Part shown: in pieces, positions 45,379 through 56,769 of the stretch | Numbering within the stretch: the first letter of the stretch is position 1 | How the letters are laid out: each line of letters opens with the position of its first letter | Origin: Chrysogorgia sp. JL179-B06 | Lineage: Eukaryota; Cnidaria; Anthozoa; Scleralcyonacea; Chrysogorgiidae | Direction of reading: 5' to 3' | Assembly: GCA_035772405.1 (NCBI GenBank) | Contig: JAYKKM010000263.1 | Location: 6,229,501 to 6,293,500 of the forward strand | Length of the DNA stretch: 64,000 bases | The notes under the pieces: generated by a model | Databases searched by the model: none | Seen by the model: only the letters and a program-made list of their open reading frames with translations | What the model was told of the DNA's origin: nothing | Program-made: the position numbers and the translations under genes

Positions 45379-46688
45379 ATGAGTAATAAAACAATTGAAG
45401 AAGTAGAAAAACATGACATATTATTTAGTGAACCTTTACAATTTTTTACTTCATCACCCTATAACGATACGTTTGTTGAATGCCGTGAAAGTGAAATTAT
45501 TGCTACGCCTAGTGATTCTACTTCGTCAGTATATACGTTCACAAGACACGGGAATTCTGTTGGATTAATGAAAACAAGTGATGCTAAAATAATGGCTACA
45601 GTATCAATTAGAAATACTACTGGAGTATTAGCACCGGTAGCTGCACCGTTTGCAATTGTACCGTTACCTCTTCGCACAATGTGGAAAACAAAAGAATTAA
45701 AAGTAAATGAAAATTTAATTACTCCATCAGATAACTTTGCACATATAACATCAATGGTGCTATTTTTATCACGTCAAACACCATCTAGTTATAAGGATTC
45801 TAAAGCAATTAATTTAGCATATTTAGATACAGCCTCTCATATGAATAGTATCGTAGGTTTTGCTGATGGTGTAATGTCGAAAATTTAGGAGCAAGAGAAA
45901 GAGTAACACCATTTCAACATCAAAGTCAGCAATTGATTGATGATGTTGATTGTTCATTATTTAGTGAAGGTGGGAGTGAAATATATCTTCCAACTATATA
46001 TAAAATTGAATTACGCTTAACACGGGCATTAAATACAATTATAATGATGGGGGGAAATCACGCTAATATGCCCATTGCTAGTACTACAATTTCCCTTGAA
46101 GATTTTAAAATAAAATTGCCTATATTTAAACCCAGCAATTAATTCAGAAATGGTAACTCATAGTAAAGAAACATAATATTATACAAGTATTGCTCGTTGT
46201 ATTACCGAAACAGTAGTTGGTGGGCGAAGATCACATCAAGTCATCGATGTATTTAATGGTAGCATTCCTACACGTCTTTTTATATTATTTTCACCTTTAG
46301 CGAATTGGAATCGTTCATATACTACTAATATTTTTGATTAGACATGGCCAAATTATGATAATGTGGAAGTTACGGTCAATAATGCAATTGTTGGAAGAAT
46401 AGAAAATCATGCTGAAGCTTATACAAAATTACGAAGGGTATTAAATCGTGACTATTCAGAAATGCCTATGACTTATAATGAATTTGTAAACGGCTATTGT
46501 ATGTTAGCATTTGATTTAACAGATAATAGACTCTCATCTTGCAGTATTACCTATAAAACCGTCGGGAAATGTTAATGTTGATTTTCATTTTTCTCAAAAT
46601 ACTGTTGCAGGAGCATTTTATTTGTGAATTTCGAAATGAAATTAAAGTAGGAATAAATACACCAGCAAGATTATTACACGACATTTAA
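45379..46688 (+). pseudogene. Major capsid protein (double jelly-roll, hexon-like)
   Basis: ATG 45379; about 436 codons to the stop at 46686-46688. Position, length, beta-rich text (FFTSSPYNDTFVECRESEII; STTISLEDFKIKLPIF; NAIVGRIENHAEAYTKLRRV) and neighbours fit the Polinton capsid protein. Damage: in-frame stop at 45886-45888 with a small shift, further stops near 46141, 46174 and 46339, and shifts near 46570 and 46625. Role: main building block of an icosahedral capsid. Confidence 0.72.
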
Positions 46689-46725
46689 CTTTCAACATTT
46701 GTTACAACAGGATAAAAAATAAAAA

Positions 46726-47130
46726 ATGAAGAAAACAAAACAAATTACGTGAAAGAATAGAATAAATAAAGCAAAAAACAGAAAAAAGTTATTAATCATA
46801 TACCCTTAAATCGTGAACATATTCTTGTATTTCCACCAATATCAGCTTATGCATAAAAAAAAATGAATGAAGAAAATATTGGTATAAAGAAAGATGAAGA
46901 AAAGAAAAATGATGAAGAAAAGAAAAATGATGAAAATAAAAAAGATGATGAATTAAAATAATTTGATGATTCAAATGATGAAAGCAGTGTTGGAGAGACA
47001 AGTGAAAATGATAGCGATGTTGTTAGCAATGATGCTAGTGATGAAATGGTCGGTGAAAGTTCATTGTCTTCTTCTTCATCAAGTTGTGAAGATGATTTAA
47101 AGCTTTTAGAAACTTTATTTTATTTATTTT
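46726..47130 (+). pseudogene. Low-complexity acidic viral gene
   Basis: Broken frame with stops; from 46862 it reads a (KKNDEE)-type repeat followed by an Asp/Ser/Glu-rich stretch (DSNDESSVGETSENDSD). No further identity. Confidence 0.35.
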
Positions 47131-47149
47131 AACTAATGAAAGACCACTG

Positions 47150-47376
47150 AAAAAAAAAAGGATTTTTTACCATCGTTAAAAAAATATCTTAAAGCAGATA
47201 TTGATAAAAAAAATTCATTATTAAACATTCAATTAATTAATAAATTACAATTCATTGCTAAAAATATTTTAAATAAAAAAATTTCTATCCAAGTCTCCCC
47301 TGATAATAAATATATTTTAAATAAGTTTGTAAAGAACAAAATAAAAGAAAAGGATTTAAAAATTTTATTATCTTAG
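47150..47376 (+). pseudogene. Lys/Ile-rich viral gene remnant
   Basis: Open from about 47160 (FLPSLKKYLKADIDKKNSLL) to TAG/TAA near 47375. Helical composition, no ATG in a good position. Confidence 0.3.
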
Positions 47377-47384
47377 GATTTTCG

Positions 47385-47770
47385 AACAATCAACATATAT
47401 CAAAAAGCATACAAATTACTTTACCAACAGATAAAAAAATGACAGAAGTAAATAAAATGCAATTAGTTAATCCGAGTAAATTAAATGAAATTTTAGATTT
47501 ACTCAAAAATGATCATGAAAATGAACGATTATTGCAAGGAATTAACAAAAAAAAAAGAATTTGAACTTATTGAAAGTAAAAACATAATGAAAGAAGAAAT
47601 GAATAAAATTGATAATAATCAACGCACCAGTGAAAATATGGTTAGATTTTTAAAAAGACAACAAAAGATGAAAAGAAAAAAATAATAAAGAAGAAGAAGA
47701 AGATGTTAATGATGCTAATCCCCCACCTGAGAAAAAGAAAAATCCACTGAAACAAGTGCAAATAATATAA
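47385..47770 (+). pseudogene. Viral coiled-coil gene remnant
   Basis: Reads VNKMQLVNPSKLNEILDLL and then a charged coiled coil (KNIMKEEMNKIDNNQRTSEN) to about 47680, with shifts in A-runs. Location before the protease suggests a minor structural protein. Confidence 0.35.
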
Positions 47771-47826
47771 AATAATTTCTTGAAAAGAAAAAAATTAAAG
47801 ATAGAGATGTAATAAAAATTTACGAA

Positions 47827-48156
47827 ATGAAAATTAATCATCATGATTTAATATACGATTTAACCCATAATGTCCGCATACAAAACATGTACAATCTTTC
47901 ACAAAATAAACAGTTAATTGCGTTAAAAGAATTGAAAAAATTGCATATGCCCGCACATTATATACGAAATATAAAATTACGACAACGTTATTTATCGTTG
48001 GATAAAAAGACTTCTGATTCTTCTTCTATTGATAATGAGGGTTCGTTAATACCCTCACTGCTTCCCACACGAACACGAATACCCACACCACCCAAGACTC
48101 CAAAATATACCGAGCGACGAAAATGGCGAAGAATAACAACTCCATTAAAAAAATGA
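47827..48156 (+). CDS. Viral protein, 109 aa, Pro/Thr-rich C-terminus
   Basis: ATG 47827; helical N-terminus, Ser-rich linker, then TRTRIPTPPKTPKYTERRKW. Intact. Its last 34 bp overlap the protease ATG at 48123. Confidence 0.45.
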   Translation: MKINHHDLIYDLTHNVRIQNMYNLSQNKQLIALKELKKLHMPAHYIRNIKLRQRYLSLDKKTSDSSSIDNEGSLIPSLLPTRTRIPTPPKTPKYTERRKWRRITTPLKK

Positions 48157-48745
48157 TGAAGTTACATTGTTTTTTAACCAAATTTTTATTTACAAATGAA
48201 ATTAATAAAATTGTTAAAATCAGTAAATTTTTAAATCAATATTATTTGGGAACATTTCCTGCAAATATTTTTCCTAAGAAAATTGTTTATCCCTCCTGTT
48301 GGATTTGGAATACAGGCGAAGCAGATCAAAGTGGACAACATTGGGTTGCTATATGGGTGAATAAAGAAAATATGTATTTTTTGATAGTTTTGCCAAAGAT
48401 GTATCTTTTTATAAACGTGAATATTGGTATGATTATAGTGTAAAAATGGGATTAAAATTTCATCATGTCCAAAGTAAAACTTTACAATCCAAAAATACTA
48501 CCGTATGTGGAAATTGGAGTTGATTATATTTATACAATAAATGTCGTAATGAAATCGAAAATAACAATAAACAAAAAATATTTAAAAATGAACGTAAAAA
48601 AATAAAAAATGATATTAAATTAAAAAACAAAATAGAAACAATTTTAGTAGATGTAATAGTAAGAATTTATAATAAGAAATGTAAAAAAGATTGTAAGAAT
48701 AATAACAATCAGTCATGTTGTAGTTTTAATAATGCCAATTTTTAA
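48123..48745 (+). pseudogene. Adenain-like cysteine protease
   Basis: Open from 48123. The catalytic His lies in GQHWVAIWV; after a shift near 48385 the acidic residue is in FFDSFA, and the Cys in TTVCGNWS, matching the His-Asp/Glu-Cys order of adenovirus-type proteases (C5) found in Polintons. A stop follows the Cys region near 48522 and a Lys/Asn-rich tail continues to 48745. It would cut virion precursors, plausibly at the GG motifs noted in neighbouring small proteins. Confidence 0.72.
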
Positions 48746-48765
48746 TTAAAAAATAAAAAAATTAC

Positions 48766-48822
48766 TTATTTACAATGTTTTTGTTTTTTTCTAGGACTCC
48801 TTCCATATCTTTTTCTTACCAT
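48766..48822 (-). CDS. Tiny basic frame related to the next gene
   Basis: Eighteen residues beginning MVRKRYGRSPRKKQKH, the same beginning as the neighbour at 48842-49035 (MVRRRYRS). Probably a truncated duplicate. Confidence 0.3.
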   Translation of the reverse strand: MVRKRYGRSPRKKQKHCK

Positions 48823-48841
48823 TTTGTTTTAAAAAATATAG

Positions 48842-49035
48842 TTAAAAATCGAACATACCGGGATACCAACCCCCTTTTTGTTTTCTTTTTATTCTTTTTC
48901 TTTTCCTAGTACCCATTCCTAGTTGGCTTCCAATTATTTGACCCAAGGGTCCTATAAACATTAAAGGATTAAAACCCCCCTTTTGTCTTTTTTTCTAAGG
49001 GTTTTAATTCCACTTCTATATCTTCTTCGTACCAT
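48842..49035 (-). pseudogene. Small basic protein with two QKGG motifs
   Basis: ATG 49035; one shift near 48980. It contains RQKGGFNPLMFIGPLGQIIG and KQKGGWYPGMF, i.e. basic arms, a hydrophobic Gly-rich helix and two Q-K-G-G sites, like a core/pVI-type precursor. Related in layout to the plus-strand gene at 45209-45362. Confidence 0.5.
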
Positions 49036-49203
49036 TTTTTTGTGATAACTAATTTTTTTATGGAAAAAAATTATTTATATTCATTTTCAATGTAGTTCGT
49101 CAAACATTATTGATGGATAAAAAAAATGAAAATGATCAAAAGTGTGAAAAACAAAACACAACAATTGTTTTTTTGGAAAAAACATTTTTATTTTTTTCAT
49201 ATA

Positions 49204-49803
49204 TTACAAATCATAGATTATTGTAGATTCATGAGGAAATATATTGGTTCTAATTCTACAATTTTCATAACCCTTTCTACAATTATCAAATACCAAATGA
49301 CCATAGGGTTGCTCATTTATTTCACTTAATACTTTATTAAATCTATTTCTATTTATTTTTTTATTATCACAAATGGTATACATATTTTTATAATCACTTA
49401 AATTTTTAAACATTACATAATATTGACTATTGACACGTAAATTTCGTAATTTCCTATTACCATATGTTAAATTTTGACAAGTAAAAATAACACTAATATT
49501 ACGATGATGGACATCTTGAGTTGCAATATTATCTATTCTATCAAGATTTTCTTTTGATGATGTTGCAACTAACATGAGATCATCTAATATTATTAAAGTA
49601 TTCTCATTGGTATTCGTTTGTATATCGGTAATGCGGGGAATACCCTTTTGACAATCAATAAATTCAACAATAATATCTGTTTTTTCAGCAAGAACATTTT
49701 CCATTTCCGCATATAGAGGTTGATAAATTGAATATAAATAAACAATTTTAACAATTAACGTCAACATAAAAGGGTGTTGAAATGGTAATGATACATTGTT
49801 CAT
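49204..49803 (-). pseudogene. FtsK/HerA-type genome-packaging ATPase, Walker A missing
   Basis: 199 codons from ATG 49803. The Walker B region (NTLIILDDLM) and downstream HHRNISVIFTCQNL, then YYVMFKNLSDYKN and QPYGHLVFD match Polinton packaging ATPases. The expected GxxGSGKT loop near the N-terminus is absent: text goes from LPFQHPFM straight to LIVKIVYLYS. The protein is therefore non-functional despite its open frame. It starts just after the PolB stop. Confidence 0.75.
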
Positions 49804-49804
49804 T

Positions 49805-52800
49805 TCAGTTATCTAAAAAACTATACGGAAATGTAATAAAATTATTTTTAACAATACGTTTATTAAATGTAAATGAAAAATTTTTTATTTCATCATCAAT
49901 AAAAATATGATTAAGTTTATCTTTACATATTTTATTTTGATATTTAATTTCAATGATTTGATCTTGATTTTTAACACATTTTGTTAAAGACGAAAAATTC
50001 AATTTTTCTTTTGTTTTATTTTTTAAAGAAAATCCTTTGACATGAATACATTCTTGATTTAAATTAGTGATATAAGAATAACATTTTGGACCTGTTGAAC
50101 AAAAATTTGTTATCCATTCATTTTCATTTAATTCATTCGTTAAATCTCCTAAATAATTACCCGTTTTAATATCAGTATAATTAGTTTCATTAGATATATA
50201 AATAACAGAATCCGTATCAAAATATAAAACGCGATCATTTAATTTATCTATTAATTCATATAATTTTAAACGTGCATATGCAGTGACAAAACATGCGATA
50301 ATTACATTTCCCGTTTTTAACGGTGATATTGCATCGTCAATTTTTTCATATGTACAACGTAATAATGATTCGTTTATAAAATCCATTGATGTTAATTTTT
50401 TACTTTTATCATTGGCTATATTTAACAATTCTTCATAATCATTTAAAAAACACACTTGTGTATTGTTTTCGTTTTGAGCAAATTTTCCCCATAATGAATT
50501 TTAAAATGTTTTTGCAATAGTTCTTAATCTGGTATTTTTTCCTATTTTTTCTTTATCTAAATAAACATTTTCATTTTTTAAATAATCATTACAATATTGT
50601 GTTATTTTAATATCATTTTTACTCCATCAGCATTCAAACAATCTGCAGGTATTCCTGAAGATTCTTGTTTAATATTTAAAAATAGATTTACATATTGCGA
50701 AAAAAATTTTTCTTGACATTCAAAATGATATATTTCGTAAAGAGCTATTAGTTTATATCCCTTATCTATAGCAACATTAATCTCAATACTTGTCCAAGTA
50801 CCCTGTAAATATTGTTCACTTTCACAATGTTCACATTTATCAGATTTATCCACACCACATTTATAACATAAAGGAAATAATAATTTTCCCTCTATTCTAA
50901 CGGGTAAAACACCAAAGAAAATATTTTTCCGAGCGAAAATACTACATTTTATTAAACCAAATACGTTCTCGATTTTTATTTTACAACAATCTTTTCCAAG
51001 ATAAATAATAGGATGTCCAACGGGAAAATCAAAACATTTTTGTACATAAGGGTATAACGAAGTAAAATCTACATAACATATTTTTTCATTTGGTTTTGTT
51101 TCTTTAAACAACCATACGGGAGAAGTTCTTCCACCATATAGGGCATCCCGGGGTACTAAGGGGATATACGGATAATTATTTCTTTTCTTTTCAATTAATT
51201 GTTTCTGTGTATATTTTGTTTCTTGTAAATAATCACATTCCCACATCTCAATTAGTTTGTAAGCTGTATTTTTTATTTCAAATGAAAAACGTTGTGTAGC
51301 GGTATATAAATAATTAAATTTTTCATTGATAAGAGTGTTTAATGTATAGGGATCAAAACATTTTGGACACCCATGATAAAAACACCCATGAAATTGATAT
51401 ATTGCATCATCACAAAATCCATCGACAAACCGTCAGAGAATATTTTTTTCTCCATTTTGTGAACATATATATTCTAATCTCCCACCTAATTTTCTATTAA
51501 TTTTGTTCAACCAATCAATAGCAATTACGCTTTGGGGTACATTTCCTCTATAACCCAAAGCAGGAATAATTCCTACACAATATTTTTTAAACAATTAAAT
51601 CGAAACAGTTTCAATGCCGAACCAGCAATAGTGATACAATTCTTCTCGTAAAAAATAGCTATATGACCTATTTCTTCTATCATTGAAGAAAATTTAACAC
51701 AACATTTTCTTAAAATATTTACATCACTACAACAATAATAATATATTTCATTTCGAAATATATATTTCTCTTTCTTTTTTTCAAAATACCATTTTACAAA
51801 TTCATTATACGTATCTTTATCCATATGTTCCGTATCGAAATATTTTTCATCTACAAGTTCACCCTCATAATCTAAATTATCAAATTTATATGGGTGAAAA
51901 CCCTTACTTACTCCTGTGAGACCCATTGCTTTTGGAATATCAGCTAATTTCATACTTAAAAACAAATTACTATCTAGTATTCTAATATTTTGTTCTTTAA
52001 ATATTAAACTCATTACTTTAGTTCCATTCATTATAGTATTGGGTAGTATTTTTTTTATTTCTAAAAAATATTTTAAAATAAAAATAGTATCAAATCTACC
52101 CCCGTTATGAGCTATCCAAACAGAATTTTTTTTGTTCAAACATAAATTCACATAAAGTTTCAATAACATTGTTATCAAAAATAAATTGTCTATGTCCACA
52201 ACAACTAACTTTTTCAATAGTCTTATCTATATTTATTTCATCTTCACTGTTAAAAATTGTTGTTTTTTTTAATTCAATATGTTGACATTTGTTACACACT
52301 TTTTGAACAATACAATAAAAAGGAACGAGCAAATTAGTTTTATTTACTTTTGTTTCAAAATCAAAAAAATTATAAAGTAGGTTCTTTTTCTTTTTTATTA
52401 TATTTAAATGAAAGAGGTTTCATGTAACAATAATGAGATTGATTCATATATTTATCACAATGAAAACAAAATCGTTTAGTACAATCATGTTTAACTGTTT
52501 TATTATGTAAAATGAAAAAGAATCGAGGACAAATTTTGTAACAGGTCTTACAAAAAAAATAATATTGACATGGTGTTAAACGATCGTAATTAGTTGAGAA
52601 GGTTTAAAAATTTTATTCGTTAAATGATTTGAAAAACAAATTTCATCATAAAAATTATATCACAATTACTACATATAATTTTATTATTTTTATCATTACA
52701 TTTATTCGGATATTTATAACATCGCAAACACGTTAAGTTACTTCTACATATGTGATTATCGATATATTCATGTCGTGTAAAATAACTCATGCATTTAACA

Positions 52801-53996
52801 CAAAAAGAACCTGATCTAAGTTTAGAAAATTCCTTTATACTTAAAACTACATCATAATGGTTATTATTTAGCCATAAACATACAATTTCATTAGTCAATT
52901 TTATAAGATCGTATAAATTATATTATCGTTATGAGTGTCAGCATATACTAACAAATCAACACCCAGTTTTTAAAAAAAAATATTATAAACAAATTTAAAT
53001 TGTGTAACATCAACATTGCCCTCGGGTATCCCACATTCCCGATATACATTTCGAATCTCTTCACACGTAAATAATTCATCAACGGGTTTATTTGGATTTC
53101 TTTTCATTTTATCATACATTTCGTCTTGTTTTAAAAACGATAAACCTACTAATATTGCTAAAGCAAAACAATAATCTTTTACTGTACGATATAGCACTTC
53201 GCTAAGAATATAAAATACTCCAGTACGAAATTTACGGTCATATTTTTTTACATACTTATTATTTTTTACTCCACCATTATCACTAGCATTTCCCTTATTC
53301 AAACTATTATAAATTGTTTTTTTCCTTAATAAACTTTTTTTTTTTATGTGTACTTATTCCTGAGGGAAAAGTTTGAATAATTACCGTACTATTCCATCCA
53401 TTAGCTATTGTTTCTTTATTACTTTGCATATGTTTTTCAAAAATATTTAAGAAATATTTAATGTCAATATCTTTCACGCGTAAAACGGCTGTAGAAAAAA
53501 AAATTTATGGAGCATTACTAAAAATAAATCTAACAGTCATTATCACTTTTCACACTTGCACGTGCAACGGTAATTAAATAAGAAAAAACTAACGATAACG
53601 ATTGAATAAAACTAATAAAATTAGTCGTTTTTTCCCGTGAAACATTCAAAGAAAAATGTTGTTCATTGACATTAAATTTTTCTTTAGTATTTTCCCCTAT
53701 TCTTTCAACAGAAAAATATTCGTCTAACTTTACATTTTTTCTACTTTCTTTTTTCTTATTAAATAAACTTACTAATTCATCAATATCCTTTTGATTATAT
53801 TTTAATTTTTTTTGATCAGCATTCATCTTCGGATGTATTTTGTTTTCTAAAACAAAAACGTTCTTTTTTCTTCTTTTTTTCTTTTTCTTCTTCTTTACCG
53901 TCAACACCTTCAATAGTAACATTATCAGATTCACGTATATTAATACATGTAAACGAGATGAAAGGTTTATCTTTTTTTGATAAGAATTCACCCATG
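49805..53996 (-). pseudogene. Protein-primed family B DNA polymerase
   Basis: About 1,390 codons in several frames from near 53996 to 49805. The 3'-5' exonuclease motifs are visible (FFDFETK near 52360; AHNGGRFDTIFIL near 52110; YYYCCSDVNILR near 51730). Polymerase motif A is in DFTSLYPYVQ (51050), GGR in ALYGGRTS (51140), motif B in NSLWGKF (50490) and motif C in LYFDTDSVIYI (50210). Cys pairs upstream (CVKC, CLRC, CSNC) and a long N-terminal region fit Polinton pPolB. Breaks occur near 53880, 53500, 52950, 52600, 52200, 51590, 51400, 50600 and 50500. It would have replicated the linear genome. Confidence 0.85.
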
Positions 53997-54044
53997 TTCA
54001 AAAAAAAAACTAATCAATAAAAAAGAGAAAAAAAAAGGGAAAAA

Positions 54045-54457
54045 AAGGCAGAAATTATTCATATTGAAATTTATTTAAACACTCATGATGGTTTACCCTA
54101 TATTGGATTGGTTTGTTTGCGTGGAAATCCCCTTTTAAATCCAATCGCAATATTTCTTATTATACTGGTTATAAAACAACTCAAGCCAAATTGGATCGTA
54201 AATATGGTGCAAACAATAATGCCACATATAGTATTTGTAACGATGCAAACAATTGTATTGATGCGTATTTAACCACTCACGCTGCGGCTCGTTATGCAAA
54301 TAATGGAGGAAGGCACTCTATATATAATAATAATTCCGAATTTGTTTATAATCAAAATAATAAAAAAATTTTTTTAGAAAGTACAAAACATATAAAAGCG
54401 CATGAAGAAATTTTCGCAGATTATGGTGATAACTATTGGGAGAGAAAACAACCGTAA
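54045..54457 (+). pseudogene. SET-domain lysine methyltransferase
   Basis: Reads as a compact SET domain: an N-terminal HDGLPYIGL strand, a frame change near 54105-54113, LFAWKSPF, then SICNDANNCIDAYLTTHAAA followed by RYANN (the R(F/Y)xNH-type cofactor site), strand KIFLESTKHIKAHEEIF and ADYGDNYW (the ELxYDYG-like catalytic motif). SET enzymes methylate protein lysines, classically histones, using S-adenosylmethionine. About 135 residues, like the minimal viral SET proteins of algal viruses. No start ATG is seen and one frameshift is present. The motif set makes the call fairly strong. Confidence 0.65.
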
Positions 54458-54469
54458 ATAAAAAAAAAA

Positions 54470-54733
54470 GGTAAATTATCGTCAAAGGAAATATCGCGGG
54501 GGAGAATAAGGGAAAAAAAGGCAACGTGGGGTATTTTTAAAGGTAAAAAAAGACAACGCGGAGGAAATAAAAAAAAAATTACAAAAAGATTTATAAATGA
54601 TTTTTCGACAGGAATTAGAATGGTGAAAAAACTAGCAAGACAAGGAACATCAAAATTCAAAAAACATTTTCAAAAAGGGGGTTTAGTATACCATAATCCA
54701 AGAAACAATCTAGAGAGAATTCTTATGTATTAA
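54470..54733 (+). pseudogene. Basic protein with repeated QRG/QKGG motifs
   Basis: Two adjoining frames carry GKKRQRG twice, then RQRGGNKKK, an amphipathic segment (FINDFSTGIRMVKKLARQGT) and FQKGGLVYHNP to the stop at 54731-54733. Strongly basic, with the same GG-type sites as 45209 and 48842. Likely a packaged DNA-binding protein; start not identified. Confidence 0.45.
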
Positions 54734-54765
54734 TTTAAAAAAAATAAAAATTTAACAAAATATAT

Positions 54766-55383
54766 TTATTCATCTATTATTTCATTACAATCAGTAATAT
54801 CCTGTTTGAAATAATTTATTACATTATTTGATCTTATTTCTTTAAAATTTACGCTATTGAAAATGGGATAATCCATGTCACATTCACAATCTCCTTTACA
54901 TTTTTTACAAATATATTTTACAATTTCATTATAAATATTAAAATCAAAATATAATGCTAAAATAGCATTAAAACATTCATAAGAAAAACAATGTCTTCTA
55001 TCATAATCTATTGATTTTAAATAATCAGCAATTTGATTGCTTTTTAAAGGGAAGATTGTTCTTTCATGTAAACGGCAGCGTGCACAAAGGTTATGAAGGA
55101 AGTTAAAACAATCTTCAGGAAAATCTTGATCATTGGGTATATTAATCTCGATATCAGGATTTTTTGATTTCATTACTTCCAACATAATTCTATACTTCAC
55201 ACGTCTTTCATAATCTGATATTTGTAATAGTAGAAGATATACTGAATTATTATGTTCATCTTTACTTTCCCCACAACCAAGTAATTGCCAAAAATAAATA
55301 GCTTCGAAAAAACTATATTGAGTTATCTCATGATAAATCAAATATCCTTCCTGATTTCTTTTTCTCATAAGGGTAGCCGCCAT
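54766..55383 (-). CDS. Intact viral protein, 205 aa, unknown
   Basis: Start taken at ATG 55383 (MAATLMRKRNQEG), one of two possible; the frame is free of damage. A Cys cluster CKKCKGDCECD lies in the C-terminal third, and paired Cys (CARC) in the middle. No domain recognised. Confidence 0.55.
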   Translation of the reverse strand: MAATLMRKRNQEGYLIYHEITQYSFFEAIYFWQLLGCGESKDEHNNSVYLLLLQISDYERRVKYRIMLEVMKSKNPDIEINIPNDQDFPEDCFNFLHNLCARCRLHERTIFPLKSNQIADYLKSIDYDRRHCFSYECFNAILALYFDFNIYNEIVKYICKKCKGDCECDMDYPIFNSVNFKEIRSNNVINYFKQDITDCNEIIDE

Positions 55384-55428
55384 ATCACTCACTCACATTA
55401 AATGTACACCCTTTATATATAGTCATTT

Positions 55429-56121
55429 TTAATACCCGTCGGAATAAATAATATTAATATCATATTCAATATAAGGTTTATCAGCTTCACCCCAAAATAT
55501 ATTATTATCACGTAGATAATTTGTTCCTAAAAAAGCAATATTTTGAATCAAAATGAAATCTTCGTCAGCAGGTAAATTATAAGCTAAATCAGTAAAACGG
55601 ATACTTTTATTAAATAAATTTCTATATGAATCAATAAACAATTGATTATCAGCAAAATATTTTGCTGATTTATGTGCAGCCCACGAACCATAGCCATCAT
55701 GAAAAACAGTTTTTTTAACTTGTAGAATAGACCATCCCAATGCATCTTGATATTGTTCACTAATATTATTTTAAATTTTTACATCAATACTATGAATTAT
55801 TTTTCGACGGTTCCAATCTATTTTTCTTTGTATTTTATATTCTTCTGTATCAAAAGGTTTTGAGGGGTTAAAGGTAGTTGATGTATCAATATTATTATTA
55901 TATGTTAAGGAATAATCAGTAAACAAACCCGGAGTTGCAGTATTGATATTGATTTTATTATTCCTATTAACTAAAGATGTTGATATTACTCCATCCCTCC
56001 AAGATACTGCTCGAAAATCATATTTTTGAGTACTATTTTTTTTTAAAGCAATTGTATGATCTTTTTTTGGATGATAAAGCCAAAATCGTTCAGTTTGATG
56101 AATAATTTTTTTCAGATTCAT
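55429..56121 (-). pseudogene. Viral gene with one in-frame stop, unknown
   Basis: ATG 56121 to stop 55429, 231 codons with a single TAA near 55771. Features include FWLYHPKKDHTIAL and WAAHKSAKYFADNQ. Not recognised. Confidence 0.5.
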
Positions 56122-56203
56122 TTTTTATTTTAGTCTTTCCACAACACAAATAACGCAAGACAGTTTTTTTTCTTGTGTAAACAAATTTTATTTATATAAA
56201 CAA

Positions 56204-56461
56204 TTAACAATTTGAAATTATATGTATAGAAGTTTCATTTTTCATATATTTAAATTTCGATATTGTTTGTAACACTATTTTATTTTTTTTAAAACTTCTC
56301 TCACCTGAAATAAAAATATATAAATTAAATTTCATTATTTCAATTTCTTTTACAAAATTAATACGTAATAAAGATCGTTTTATTTTCAAAAAATATAAAC
56401 ATTTTAACTTCTTTCTCAATCTTTGTGATTCTGAAAGTAAAGAAATTTTTCTTGAAGAAAA
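56204..56461 (-). CDS. Lys/Ile-rich open frame, weak
   Basis: Open for about 85 codons with a possible ATG at 56419; contains RSFKKNKIVLQTISKFKY. Weak support. Confidence 0.25.
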   Translation of the reverse strand, partial: FSSRKISLLSESQRLRKKLKCLYFLKIKRSLLRINFVKEIEIMKFNLYIFISGERSFKKNKIVLQTISKFKYMKNETSIHIISNC

Positions 56462-56769
56462 TGATTAAAATCCTTTTTTTGAAAAAAACCAAAAGATATT
56501 GAGTATATTTTTTTAATAATCAAGTAGAGTTTTCACTTTTTAAAAAAAATAATTGAATAACCATCTGAGATAAAGAGAGAGAAAATATGATATTTAATTT
56601 TTGTTATAGTCTTAAAGTCATTAAAAAAAAGGATTCTTTACCCTTTTCTTTTAATGAATTTTTTTTGGAAAAAAAGTATAACTCTACATGATTATTATTT
56701 TTTACCCAATATCTTTTGTGATTTTTAACAGAAATTTTTTTTTTGAGCAGAGAAACGTTTTTAAAAAAA
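56462..56769. other. AT-rich viral spacer
   Basis: T- and A-runs only; no gene recognised. Confidence 0.4.

Noticed and set aside
46792..47029. Minus-strand Ser/Phe/His-rich frames at 46.8-47.0 kb
   Set aside because: They are the complement of an acidic Lys/Glu/Asp repeat on the plus strand.
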